Below, one piece after another: positions 11,869 through 26,800 of a stretch of 38,510 nt of DNA. This DNA comes from Apostichopus californicus. Its lineage: Eukaryota > Echinodermata > Holothuroidea > Aspidochirotida > Stichopodidae. The stretch spans positions 455 through 38,964 of the forward strand of contig JAIPMN010038213.1 in assembly GCA_020650975.1 (NCBI GenBank), read 5' to 3'. The notes under the pieces were generated by a model. That model saw only the letters and a program-made list of their open reading frames with translations. It was not told the DNA's origin and searched no databases. A program made the translations under genes and the position numbers. Each line of letters begins with the position of its first letter. Within the stretch, counting starts at the first letter, position 1.

Positions 11869-14800
11869 CTGTCAGGGAAAGAACGTGCATCGACAAAATA
11901 AAGAAGTAAATAGTGCATAGATTTAGGAAAACACACTACGCTGAATACTGTGACTTGAAAACCGTTTAAATTAAGGATGTCACTAAAATATCAGATACAA
12001 TGAGTGCAGGTGTATTGACGTTCAAGTCTTAGTTCAAATCAATTGAATTTATATTTTGCCTTTAGCTCAGGACCTTGCTTATTTCAATGGGTTAAGAAAA
12101 AGTGGAGTGTTTTCAGACAAGCATCAACTCCAGTAGCATGTAACGGAAGCATGTAAAGTGTGAAAGGTACAACAAGGGTATAAATGGAGTGACTTATGTG
12201 TCGTCAAGCTGACCCCAGCTTTAGCCAGCGTGGTAGGTAGAAATCTGAAGGAGTCGTTTAGACAATTACTTGAAAGAATATGTAAGTTAAAAGTGTTGAG
12301 CTATGATTCCAGCTTGTCTTCCTTTGTTGGCGTTTCAACGCCAGGGGAAGAACTCAAGTTAAAAGAATGAATAATAATTAATGTTATGAGCAAACTCTAT
12401 ATATAGACTTAAAGTTGTAACTAAATTAAACCGATACAGTCAGCACAATTTAATTTAAATAGAATATGTATATTTTTTTATCTGGATTATCCTTCTATGG
12501 AATCTTAGTTGGTAAATTTAGCAGTCAAAATTAATTGCAATGTCAGTTCTTACCGTCAATTTACGTTTTTTAGCTAGTTTCCGTGTAAGTTCCTCCTGTA
12601 ATGGAAATTAATTTATGAAGTAAATATTGTAGTTTACTGAATATACACACTGTTTAATTATGTTATTTGACGATGAAAATGAACGATGGCACTTATAATA
12701 TAATATACAATGATTACAGCTCTCCTTTTCTATTAAAACCTTAAATCAAAGTAAACCTTGAATTTACATTTTGCCTAGAGCATTAGACCTTGCTTATTTC
12801 AGTCGCATTGCTTTGAAGTTTAGTAGATATAACGCTCTTTTGTAATTTATTTCATCTTTTATACGTGTTAAAAAACTTTCAGACAAGTTTCATCGCTATT
12901 AGCCTTTAACAGAAGTAATGGGTAATTGTATTTTGCTAAAGAGAGGTTAAGTTACTTCTTCAATCTTAACTTGCCCCTTGCCTTTCTGAATTATGTAGGA
13001 GGCATTCTGAATTGACGTTTCTAATTTACCCTAGGAACGAAAGTAAACAGTTTTTCGATGATATGTAAATCTTAAGCTAAATGATACTAAAACGTAATTA
13101 TCATATCAGACATGTATATTTACAATCCTGTTTTCTAAGCATGAACAAATAAGCACCGCGTGACAGTCATATGTAACAATCATTTTGGTCTATGTAAAAA
13201 TACTAGTCAGTAATGGTAACAACATGTGTAAAGCCCCATATTTTCAGCATTATGATATTTACTATGTAATGCGTACCCACACATTGTAGGTCCTCAAGTC
13301 CGTTTTAATAAGTAATCATATGAGTCATGTTACCTAAAGTTGCCAACTTCAATCGTTTTATACACTATTTAGTAGTTGTCAGTTTGCCAATAGGTTTGGA
13401 AAATATTTGACACTCTAGGTTTGTGTCGAATCATTAGGCCGATGTACTCACTTTTTTAGCTACTTCGAACCCTTTAGCCTCGAGTACATCCTGCAATGAA
13501 AACGTATGTCAATTAGCAAAGGAATGCCCTTTCACTACGTGGATCAATAAACAACAACGTAGAGATGTGAAACATTATGATCAATGATAAAGTTTTCATT
13601 TGTTTTCCTCCCGTTCCACGGTATTCCTATTGAAAATAACAAGCAAAAAAAAAAAGAAGCATGATACAGGACTCAAAGTTGACCAACCAGGAATACTGAA
13701 TTTTTAAAATACGTATTGTCATTTTCGGTCCCTTTCTTCAGCAATGACTAGAGTTGAAGTGGAAAGTGTTCCCAAATGAAATGGAAACAGAAGTTTGAGG
13801 AATGATAAGTGAGACATAGGTTGCTTTCGGGCAATGCTAATTGACTTTCATGTACTGTCAAATTTGCCTTTGCAGTCCTAGGAATTGTGATTTGTAAAAG
13901 AACATCACCAAGGTGAGCCTTCCAAAAGATTACCCTTATCATCATCGTCATCATCATGATCATCATCATAAATAACAACAGTTAACAAGTCAAATCCTTA
14001 TAAGAAGTACAATTTACAAAGTAATTTTAATGATGTAACAATCTCACTTGATTGTAAACTAACTCAGTTTACTCAAAAAGCATCTGACACTTACTAAACA
14101 AAGATTCGAACTGAGTTACAGGAATGCACGCCATTCCACTTCCTTGGGATATGAAGTTTTCGACTTACAGGGTAAACTTAAAGTTGTACAGAAAATTGTT
14201 TAGCATCGGAATCTTAAAATTCCATCTCTTGGTCAAAATGTAATTCTTCATGTTAAATAGAAGAAAATTATATGGATGTTTTAGCAAGAACTTGCAGCCG
14301 AAAAAAATATCTTGCGTTCAAAAAGTAACATGTTCTCAGATGACAGTTTGCTCTACATCCAAGATGACATTGGAAGTAATTTCACATTTCCAAAATAGGT
14401 GGTCAATTGACTCTTCTGACCGTCCGTAGAGAGTACAGGTGTTACATTTATGCGATATTAAGCGACATTAGTGCTTAATAACCTATGCAGAAAACTAAAC
14501 TGAAAATATCGTGTCTTATTTTCTCTAAACGAAGTAGAAGGAATTCGAAAGATATTAGTATACTGAACCTCAGTAAACGTTTGAATTCCATTTTGGTAAG
14601 CAAATAGGAGGAGAAATATTAAAAGTAATTGCCTATTCATGAAACGAGACACGTGTAGAGTTCTTATAGTGTGCCCCAGAATCTGATTTCTAGTATCACC
14701 GTGATCAGCCGACAATCTCAATACCTCGGGATAGCAGTAATGATCACGAACTGAACATTGAAAGGGCAGGCAATATATTATTTCAACTTTCATAGGTCAG

Positions 14801-17800
14801 TGGCATGCCGTTTATAATAGACAATTACGTTCTTAACTTTATATCAATATTGTTCCAAATAATCTCGTGTCGGAAGCCCGAAGCCTTTGCCTTACATAAC
14901 TCATCAATGAAGCTGGTGTTGATGTGAATGTCTTTACTATTAAAATTACAATAAAATAGCAATGGTTCAGCATACTTTGAAAGATGAGGGTCAAGACATG
15001 ATTCCAAGTGGCATTACTGGCATTACTAGGAGAGATTAAAGTGGTGGGTTTCGCTTTGTCCGGCTTTGTAAACCACATTCAGTTATAAATACATGTTTCA
15101 AGTCTTCTAACAAGATACTGTGGAGGATCAAGCAGTGTCTGGAAAAGGAAACTGGGAAATGGCAAAATATTTTACAATAGTAATTCTCCCAATTGGTGTA
15201 AGGTCACGTTGGGCCCACATATTAAGTCTTAGAATGTTTTTAAAAGCGCGACAATTTAGGTAAATAATTTAAGCGAAATAAGCTGTCCTTACAATTATCT
15301 ATAGTAATTCCCAAGCAGTAGCTGGACCAATGGTCCAAGTAAATTTGAAGTTTCTGAGAAAGGCAGGCTTCTTCCATGGACCGAGTCAGAAAATGTTAGC
15401 TTTGTCGTATAGTATTCTTTATAATATGAAAAAGGTCGACCGTAGCCATTAAAGAATTGTAAGAGTCGTCCAAAAAATTGTTGTGTCGTCGGCATACTGT
15501 ACAATTTTAATTTCCTTACCACAAATAATAATACATTTAAAATAAATGCCTTTTTTTTAATGCCAGGATTTCGACACAGACAATAAACATGTTAGGGCTT
15601 AAAAGGACAACCTTGTCGAACCCTTCTGGAAATATATAAAAAGAGGATGAGTGACCAGCATTGCAAACGGAAGCCGAACAATTAGAGTACAAAGTACGAA
15701 AGCCGGCGTTGAAGTTGAAAGAACTATTCTAAGACAATTATAAATGAACTCCCAATCTAACCTGTCGAAAACTTTTTCGAAATCTACCAGAAAAAGAAAT
15801 CCAGGGACTTTGTAGTATTTGCAGAAATCAATCAAGAATAAAGCGGATGTTTCCCAATAAATCAATCTGTAATGAAACCTGTTTGATTGCGATTAATTGT
15901 AGGATGCATTGAATTATTAATCCTAAGGGCTTTTGCACAAATTTTCTAATCGGCATTTAGTAAGGTGATGGGGTACGGAATGTCATATGTTTCAAAAATG
16001 TCCAAAATAATATGAGCATGTCCAAATTTATATAAACATGTCGAAACTAATATAAGTATGTCCAAAAATGATATGAGCATGTCCAACTTTAGAATGTCGA
16101 AAGATTAAATGAGCTTGTCCAAAATATTAAAAGAGTGCCGAAAAGTACTACTAGAGGGTCGAATTTAACTGCTAACTTCAATTTTGTAATGAATATTTGG
16201 CGCATTAAGTTACGCAATATGTTGCAAAATATCTAAAGTAAAAGCACGTCCAAAATAAAATGAGCATGTCCAAATTTTTATAGATATGTCGTAACTAATA
16301 TAAATATGTTCAAAATAATATGAGCATGTCCAAAATACTATAAGCATGTCAAAACTTAATGGAAAAGTCTCGAGTGTTACTGCGCACTTCAACTTTGTAC
16401 AGTGAACATTTAGGCGTTTGAAGTTACGCCATGGGTTCCAAATATCGAACTTTTATATTGCTATCTCGAAAACAAATTCAGCTTATCGATACCTTCTTTG
16501 GAGTTACTCTGTATTAACTGACAACATGGTTATCATTGTGACATTAAAATATTGCATTATTCTTCAGTTTTTTGAAGCAAATAATCCATAATATGTCAAT
16601 ACATGACCATCAGCTAATATTTTTCTGTTTAACATCCGTTCGTAATGTGAGTGTTTCGACCACCCTAGAGGTGGTGAAAAGATTCATATATTGTTGCGTA
16701 GGCAAATAAGTTTACCAACGAAAGTACGTTCAACATGCACATGCGCTGACAACGTTCTAACTAGCACACATTGTTATCACACCTACGTACGTTGACATTG
16801 AAAATTAACTACCAAACTGTGTAACTTTGTTGTTTTAACGGAGAATTGTGACACTTAATTACGGTTACCAGGCTTGCTGCTTAACAAGAATAAAGTATAA
16901 CACTAGCCCAGGATTATAAAGATTTAGCTTCGGTTAGGGGTATCACTCGTTTAATCTTCATTCTCACCTTTTAACTTAATTTCAAGATGGAAAAATTGCA
17001 AAGGAGCCGTCAACTACATATCAGTGGTGCCACCGCGTGTTGGACACAATGGCTCATGGTAACTCATTGATAGTCACAGCACCTTGGGGCCGGTCGCGTG
17101 ATTTTTTTCCCAGGATGGTTGTGGGTAATTAACATAAAGGAGACGTGTCTCAATCAGTGCACATGTGCAGTAGGCCTACTTCAGGAAAGTTTGGTATGAC
17201 CTATGCACTGTACTATACTGCTATTGTTACAAATACCGTACCATGCTGCGTACATCACACAACTTGGATATCGAGTGCATGCACTGTACTAGCCTAGCCT
17301 ATATGACTTATTATAAGGCTAGTGCGAATCACACGTACGTCGACTGGATATGGGCATCGGTTTTTGTTAGTTCCTAGGCCTAGTCCTAGTTCGCCATGAC
17401 GGAGAGCAAAATACATGGACCTTTCCATATGAAAACCTGGATGCATTCCCAAGGCTACAGGTAAACGAAACTTGACTATGAAGAATGAACTCACTTACTC
17501 ACCGTCGTAAAAGTTACAAACTAGTAATAGGCCAGTAGTAATACAGTAGTATATAGGTGGCGATGATGATTGTTCCCTGGTCCCCTTGACCTGTATTACG
17601 GACTTGTGCACAGAATCAATACAACACCCACGCAGGGCCAAGGCCAGGGAGTTTGGTCCTCTCAAGCTTGTGCCATGGATATCCCTACCTGTACAAGACA
17701 CACGTACGGCAGACCAAATCATCTACGTGATACTATACTTAAATGCGATCAAACCATGCCTGCTCCAAACCCTGTCTGGTTTGTATACACTAAGCAGTCG

Positions 17801-20800
17801 CATTGTACAGGAATGCATTGAACACGCCTACTTTATGTTAATTACCCACAACCATCCTGGGAAAAAAAATCACGCAGGGCCGGTCGACCACTCGCGCTAC
17901 GAAACAACTCAACTAATATTATGTCGAAAATAAAATCGTTCTCGATCGAAATATCGTTAAAGTATGAAGAAAAAAATACATTAAGACGGTAATGGATGAA
18001 CCTGTTCATCGTCTTACTTTTCGCTTGATATGCTGTATTTGTTTTCAGCACACCAAAATAAAATTTTCGATATTTGGAACATATGGCGTACCTTCAAACG
18101 CCTCAATGTTTAATACAAAGTTGAAGTTAGCAGTAAAATTCGACATATTCATATAATTTTTCGACAATCTTATAATTATGTTGGACATGCTCATATTATT
18201 TTTAGACATACTTAAATTAGTTTCGACATATTTATATAAATTTGGACATGCTCATTTTGGACATACTTAAATTAGTTTCGACATCTGTATATACATTTGG
18301 ACATGCTTATATTATTTTGGACATGCTTATATTGTTTTGGACATGCTTATATCTAGATACAAGATTCTTCTTTCAAATGTAAAATGAAATTTTCAACACC
18401 TCACAGAGCGAGATGTTTTGCCCGTCATAGTTAGGCGCATTCCCCCTATTATTCATATTAGTAATACAAGAAAGTAAACTTTTCAAAACACCGTCAAGGA
18501 GATAAGTGTGCTCAATGACACTTTGAGAATAATAGTTTAATTAACTTATGTTTCATTTGAACTCATTAGAAAGAAATGTAATCGGTTTTATAAATATTTA
18601 CTTTCCTCTATCTTATTTCTTGATCTTCGTTATTTAAATTTAAATATTTACAAGAGAATACATAGTAAAGAAATCTTCATAGGCGATAATATTATAACAT
18701 TCAAAATAAAATAATGTTGGCTACTTGCAAAACGTTTACAATTAACTGCTCAAACAGCAAAAAGAAGAATAAAATGTAGCAAAATAATTCATTTCAAATG
18801 ATATTTATCCAGCTTCGTATATCGCCCATCCTTTTTCTGTCAGTTTCCTTTCATTGCGTAAAGCATGAAACCACAAACCTTTTTCTTGTGTATTAAAATG
18901 GGTCATTAAAATGACGAGTACTTACTTTCATTACGGCAATTTCTCTGTCTCTGTTGTGCAGTTCTTCCTGTCAATGTAAATCATGTGGTAATATAATGAC
19001 TTGATATAACAAAATGCATTGAGGTTGCATGCATGATTTCAAATAACATCTTAATGGTGCTGCACAAGGACTTTGTATATCAGTATTTGAAGAAGTTGGT
19101 GTCTTGTAATTTTATGGAATTAATTTATTCGGCGTACTCCTTAACTTCAATTGTAGCCACCCTGAAGATATTCCTGACATTTTTATGTCATTCCTGGAAG
19201 ACGTTTAGTCTGTTCTAACACTCAAATAAAACAAAATAAATTAACAGATTTTCAGTGAGCTCTATTAATCATTTATCCTTTTCAGCAACCGTTATCTATG
19301 GAACTCTATTCGTTCTTAAGTACAATCGATAGTTTATTTTAAAGCATGGCTTTCTGATAAAGTTGGTATTTGATTTGATTTTCATCTTTTGATCTTTGTG
19401 TGTCATTGTCCAGAAGATCTAAGAAAAATCTAGTACAGGCATCGACTCATATCTCAGATATGCAACTTTATGTTCATAGTTTAAAATGATCTTGTGATGT
19501 CATTTTGAAGATGATATCAGTCTAAGTCCACCCCTATGGTTTTTACTGGTTATTCATTACTAATACATTACATGCATTTTAATGCATTACCAAATCAAAC
19601 AACATATGTCCCTTAATTAATGGTAATACACTTCCAACGTGTTATTTGAGACTATCCACGTGTGGTTTTCTTAATTTACAAGAACCATGGTTATTATGCT
19701 TCTGATGTAATGGCCTAATGCATAATCGGTGTACTAGAATTATCTGTTACCAGAATCGGTGTACTAGAGTCATTTTCATAAATGGGCCACTGAGGCTTAA
19801 ATGGTCATTTCGTTCACAGTAGAAATGGTACAGAAATATAACCTGCACTTATGGACGTAATGTGTGGAGTCTTAAAACTGATCAGAAGTGATGATTGGTC
19901 TAAATAACGATACATTGTACATCAAACACCTGTTTAATTTAAAGTTTTTACAAAGTTTGATTTTACTTCCATTTAACTTCGTGTTCAAACGCTCGGCTTT
20001 TGCTAGTTTTGCAAGAATCGTTTGGATTTTCCTTTCGTACAGTATATATTCGTAGGATTGTTTTTTTTCCACGGTGGTTAGTAAATTCCATTTTATAGCT
20101 ACTTGGAAGAAGATATATACCAACCTTTAATCTGGATATTTCTTTGTCTCGCACCATTATTTGTTCTTCTTTATTTGCCTCTGTCGTCTGTGGATAGAAT
20201 ATCAATAACAGATTAATGACTAGACTATTTAACATTGGATATGATTTGCTTGGAATGACTTGATCCATCCATCTATGTATTATTATTATGTATTATTATA
20301 CATAATATTATAACGCATCACGGGAAGACGTTTACTCGTCTGTTCTCACTTTCATTGTTTAGTGAACCTAATTTATTCGTTAATCATGTGTAGACCACAC
20401 ACAGGTGGGTGGTGCTTACTTTAAAAAATCTATTGGCTGCACTTAAAAGTGGAAATGGTACACAACATAACTTGCTCTTATGGACGTAATGTGTACTGTC
20501 CTACATCTTATCGTAATTGGTTATGGGTCTAAGCAATTATCCATTGTAAACCAAAATCAATTTTTACATAGATATATATAGCTTCAGTCGCGAATCCATT
20601 TTCTTATGAATTATTTGAAAGTTAACTATAAAGCTATTACTTATTAAGTTATGATTTAACTTTCAGCCGTCTACCATTTTTAAACGCACTGATTTTGCTT
20701 GAGTATTACAAGGATCATTTAAATTGTCCCCTCATGCAGAATAATTCACTAGAGTGTTGTATTTTCTCCATGGCGGTAAGGGAATCCCATTTTATATCTA

Positions 20801-23800
20801 CTTGGAAGAAGATACGGTCTAACCTTTAATCTGGATATTTCTTTGCCTTCCTTTGTTATTTGTTCTTCGTTTTTTGCCTTTATCATCTTTGGAAGGAATA
20901 TCCAGAACAGGTTATTTACTAGACTATTTAATATTTAATATGGAATCTCTTGGAATGAGTTCAATCATCTATATATTGTATCCCAAATTACATTTCGGTA
21001 CCGTCCCTCTTCCTTCAGCTGTCTTCAGGGAATGATAGATGTAATCAAACGAATTTAATGGATAAAATTAGGCAAGAAGTGCGAAGAATCAATAAATGTT
21101 TCCTCCCATATAAATTTGTGCAGACACTCATACAAAACCAAAGCGTACTTGGCTCCCCAAGCCGGGGATGTCTTCAAAAATGTGTAATATAAGCCCCTTA
21201 ATGATTTACATTTATATACAGCACAAACGGTTGCGCTGTTGAAGTGTAACATAAGTGTACCTATGCATACTTAAAACAAGAAAGTAAACTATTGAAAACA
21301 CCGTCGAAGTGATAAGTGTCCAAAATGACACTGAGAATAATGATTTCATTAACTTATGTTTCATTTGAACTTTTTAGAAAGAAATTTAATCGGTCATTAC
21401 TGCACTCGTTTTCGGTTTGCTTTCAATGCAAAAGAAATATACATATCCTAAGGCTTCACATGAATACTAAAATCTTCCATCGAAACTGAGATTTACTCTC
21501 AAGCTGAAGATATTTAATTTTTTTTCTTATTCCTTTATCTTCGTTTTTTAACTTGTCCATATTAGAAGAAAATGCATAGTAAAAGAAATTTAACATTCAA
21601 ATTTAGGTAATGATGGCTACTTGCAAACGTTCACAATTAAATCTACAACAGACCCAAAAGTAGAATAAAGTACAGCAATATAATTCTTTCCAAAATGAAA
21701 TTTATCCAGTTACGTATGACGTCCATCCTATTTCTTTCAGTTTACTTTCATTGCTTAAAGAATGATACCTTAAACCTTTTCTTGACACTAAAAATGTGTC
21801 ATTGAAATTGTGAGTACTTTCTTTCATTCCGGCAATTTCAATATTTTTGTATTTCACTTCTCCATGTCAATATACATCATGTAGTAATATAGTGACCTTA
21901 TACAACCAGATACGTTAACGTTGTATGCATGATAATTTTACGACAATTACCCCCCGAGACTCATTTCCTCTCCCTTTAGCTGTCTTCAGAGAAGAGGGGG
22001 GGGGGGGGGGTTAACGCGAAAAGAGGGAGGCAATGAGGCAGGAAATTCGAATTTGTGCTGACACTCTTGCAAAACATTCGCGGAAAACGTTTACTCGTCT
22101 GTTCTCACTTTCAAATAAAAAGATTATAAGACCTGAATGTGTTTTTGCTATAGTGAACTACTTTGAATAGTTCATGAAATTTTTCTTTTACGAATGTTTT
22201 ATTTGAAAGTTAATTATTTAGTTGTTACTAAGTTATGATTTTACTTTCAGTCAACTCCGATATTTAAACGCTCTGTTTTTCTTTGGTATTGGAAGGATTT
22301 GCATTGTCCCATCTTTGCATTTTAATTAGATGCTGCATTTTCTCCTTAGCGTTAAGGAAATTCCATTTTATAGCTATTTAGAAGAAGAAATATACTAACC
22401 TTTAAGTTGGATATTTCTTCTTCTTGCTTGCCTATTTGTCTTTCGTTATTCTCCATTTTTACCTGTGGAATGAACATCAAGAAAAAGCTATTCACTAGAC
22501 TACTTAACATTCTATGTGGAATCGCTTGGAAGGAGTTCATCCATCTATACGTTTATTCCCAATTACCACCTCGGCACGCTCCCCCTTCCTTCAGCTATAT
22601 TCAAGGCATAATACATGGAATGAAAACTAACGGAGGGATGAAATGAGGCAGGAAATCCGCAAAAAGTATCCTTGTATATAAGTTCGTGAGGACATTCTTG
22701 AAAAACCAAGGCGTACGTGGCTCCCTAAGCAGGGGAGGACTTCAAAAATGTGTAATATCTGCCCCTTAATGATTTACATTTATATATATAATATTAAGGT
22801 TGAGCTGCTAAAGTGTAACATAAGTGTACCAATGCAAATTTTATACAAGAAAGTTAACTTTTGAAACACTGTCCAAAATGACGCTCTGAGAACAGCAATT
22901 GTACTTGAACTCATTAAAAAGAAATTGAATCTGTTACGTATTACATTAGTTTTAGGTTCTTCCGGTTTGCTTTCAATGAAAAAAATGATATCCTATAAAG
23001 CTTCCAATGAATTATAAATGTGGCATCGAAACAGCGAGATTTCACTTTCAAACCGACAATGATAACTTTTCTTTGCCTATTTCTTTTTCTTTGTTTTCAG
23101 CTTAACATCAGCTTTCAGCTTTCAGCTTTTCAGCTTAAGCATAGTAAAGAAAGCTTTCGTAGGTAGTCTACTATAAAATTTAAAATAAGATAATGATGGC
23201 TACTTGGAAAACGCTTGCAGTTTACTGCTACAACAGAGCAAAAAGATGAATAAAATAAAGTGAAGTAATTTATTCAAAATAAGATTTATCCAGTTACGTA
23301 TGACGTCCTCCCTTTTACTTTCGGTTTACTTTCATTGCTTAAGGCATGATACCATCAACCTTTTTCTTGAGTACTAAAAATATGTCATAAAAATGGTAAG
23401 TACTTTCATTTCGGCAATTTCTCTATCTCTTTTTACTATTTTCCCCTGTTAATGTAAATCATGTGCTGATATAATCACTTAATATAACAAAATAAATTTA
23501 CGTTGCATGCATGATTTTAAGATAACACATTAATTGGGCTGCATAACGATTTTATATATTCAGTATTTGATGAAGCTAGTATCGTGTAATAATATGGAAT
23601 TGATTTATTCGGCGAATTTATTTACTTCACTTGCAGCCACACTGAAGATATTCCTAAATTGTTTAATGCATTCCTGGAAGGCATTATGTCATTTTCTCCT
23701 TAACGGTAAGGAAGTTCCATTTTATAGCTATTTGGAAGAAGAAATATACTAACCTTTAAGTTGGATATTTCTTCTTCTTGCTTGCCTATTTGTCTTTCGT

Positions 23801-26800
23801 TATAATCCGTTTTTACCTGTGGAATGAACACCAAGAACAAGCTATTCACTAGACTACTTAACATTTCATGTGGAATCGCTTGGAAGGCATTCACCCATCT
23901 ATGCGTTTATCCTCAATATGCACCTCGGCATGCTCCCTCTTCCTTCAGCTGTATTCAGGGCATAATCAATATACCTATAGCTTCAGTCGCAAATCCTTTT
24001 TCTCGCATGGATTACTTGAAATTTAATTACAAAGCTGTTACTTACTTCTTTGTTTTGATTTTGCTTTCAGTTGAATACGTTTTATAACAAGGTCTGATTT
24101 TGCTTGCCTATTAAAAGGATCATTTGCATTGTTCCCTTAGGCAGTATAATATTCTAAGGATTTTTGCCTTTTCTCCATGGCTGTAAGGAAATTCCATTTT
24201 ATAGCTATTTGGAAAAAGAAATATTCTAACCTTTAATCCTAATATTCCTTTGTCTTTCATCATTATTTGTTCTTCTTTATTTTCCTTTGTCGTCTGTGGA
24301 AGGAATATCCAGAACAGGTTATTCATTAGACTATTAAATATTTAATATGAAATCACTTGGAATGAGTGCTATCTAGCTATATATTATATCTAACATTGAA
24401 ATGCATTCCAGGTAGACGTTTACTCGTCTGTTTTCACGTTGATATATAAAGGAAAGTTAAAAACAATAAATTTTAATTAAACGTGATTTAATCGATCATC
24501 ATTTGTAGACCACACACATGTTAGTGGTGCTTATTTGGAAATTTCTTGTTTGCCAATAAAAGTGGAAATCGTACAGAACATAACCTGCTCTTATGGACAT
24601 CATTTTTAATGTACTACAAGTTATCATAATGATGGGTCTAAACAATTATACATTGTACACCAAAACCAATACTTACATCAATATACCTATTGCTTGATTC
24701 GCGAATCTTTTGTCGCATGGTTTATTTGAAAGTGAATTATTAAGCTGTTGCTTGCTAATTTATGATTTTTCTTTCACTGAGCTGACTACGTTTTTTTTAA
24801 CGCCTCGATTTTTTTTGCGCAAGGATCATTTGCATTGTCCGTCTTATGTAGTTTAATGTTCTAAAAGAAATATAATTCCATTTTATTATTTATAGCTACA
24901 TGGATGGAGAAATAAACTTACCTTTAAGCTGGATATTTCTCCCTTTTGCTCGGTTATTTGTTTTTTGTTATTCTCTTCTTTCACCTGAGGAAGTATCATC
25001 CAGAACATGCTATACAGTATACTACTTAACATTAAATGTGGTATTGCTTGGAATGAGGTAATTCATCTATACTTTTACCACAATTACTCCCTCGACTCAT
25101 TCCCTATTGCTTCAGTTGTCTTCATGGATATAGGGAGGAAACCAAAACAAACAGATGGAGGAAATGAGGCAGGAATTGAGGCAGGAAATGCGAAATAAAT
25201 AAACGTTCTCTCCCATATCAGTTTGCGCTGCCACTCTTGCAAAACATTCCTGGAAGACGTTTAGTCGTCTGTTCTTACTCTCAGATATAAATAATAAGTT
25301 AACAAAGACTTCTCTGTTAATACACTACAAGTTAATTATTCTTGTCTTCAGGGATTCATACATGGAATTGAAACGAATAGAGGGAGGAAATTAGGCAGGA
25401 AGTCAGCAAAAAGTATCCCCTCCCATATAAATTTGTGCTGACCTTCTTGAACAACCAAAGCGTACTTGGCTCCACAAGATTGGATGACTTCGGAAATGTG
25501 TAATATCTGCTTGAATGATTTACATTTAAACATATAAAAAAAAGTTGAGCTGTTAAAGTGTAACATAAGTGCACATATGCAAATTCATACAAGAAAGTTA
25601 ACTTTTGAAAACACCGTCGAAGTGGTAAGTGTTCAAAATGAACTCTGACAATAACAGTTTCATTTTTGATTTCATTAGAACAAAAATTTAATCGGTTACG
25701 TATTACATTCGTCTTTGGTTCTTTCGGTTTACTTTCAATGCAATCGATATGATATCCTAAGCTCCCCATGGATTCTTAAATGTGGAATCGAACCAGTGAG
25801 ATTTTACTTCAAACCGACAATGTTAACTTTTCTTCTCTCATTTCTTTATCTTTGTTTTCAACTTTCCATGTTAGAAGAAAATGCATAGTAAAGAAAGCTT
25901 CCATAGGTTATACTATTATAAAATGCAAAACAAGATAATGATGGCTACTTCTAAAACGTTTGCAGTTAACAGTTACAACAGAGCAAAAAGAAGAATAAAT
26001 TAAAAGAAGTTATACAACTAATATGAGATTTATCCAATTACGTAATACGCCCCTCCTGTTTTATTTAGGGGTCCTTCTATCATTGCTTAAAGCATGATAC
26101 CATAAACCAATTTCTTGAGTACTTAATATGTCTAATTAAATGGTGAGTACTTACTTTCATTTCGGCAATTTCTCTATCTCTGTTAACCACTATTCCCTGT
26201 CAATGTAAATCATTAATCAATAACAAGGATTTATTTAATTCCGCAAACGCATTTGCTTAACTTGCAGCCACCCTGAAGATATTCCTGAATTGTTTAATGT
26301 ATTCATGGAAAGCGTTATGTCGTCTGTTCTTACTCTCAATTATATAAAGTAAGTTAACCAATTTTAGTGTACTACATCTAATCATTCATCCTATGCAGCA
26401 ACCGTTATATATTAAACTCCATTCCGTTCTTAGATAAAAATCATATTTTATTTCAAAGCATGGCTTTCTGAGAAATTTGGTATTTGATATTCTTGTTTTG
26501 ATCTTTGTGTGTTATTGTCCAGAAGATTTAGTAAAGTTCTAGAACAGGCTTCTAACCATATGTCAGATATGATTTAATCGTGAATAATTTGTAGACCACA
26601 CGGATGTGGTTGGTACCTACTTGGAAATCTATTGGCTGCACTTTAGTGGATATGGCCAAGAATATAACCTGCTCTGATGGACATAATGTGTATTGCCCTG
26701 TTTACATCTTTTCATAATTATTTATGGGTCTAAACAATTATATACTGTACATCAAAACCAATGTTAACATTTGTATAACTATAGCTTCAGTAGAGAATCT

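Larger units (their letters stand above)
11821..12920. repeat. direct duplication carrying the 21-bp and 42-bp exons
   Basis: Sequence at 11821-12150 matches 12526-12920 in order and direction. Shared pieces are TGCAAAGTCAATTCTTACC / TGCAATGTCAGTTCTTACC at the exons, then 'ttgaattta.attttgcct', 'gaccttgcttatttca' and 'ttcagacaag'. Identity is moderate, so the duplication is old. Confidence 0.55.

Noticed and set aside
14089..14112. Strong minus-strand donor GTAAGTGTC with a short candidate exon
   Set aside because: It falls inside the C-terminal coding part of the LINE (…VTQFESLFSKCQ…), so it is element sequence.
17495..17933. Several overlapping open frames in the centre of the foldback element
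   Set aside because: They arise from the GC-richer inverted-repeat core; none shows transposase motifs.
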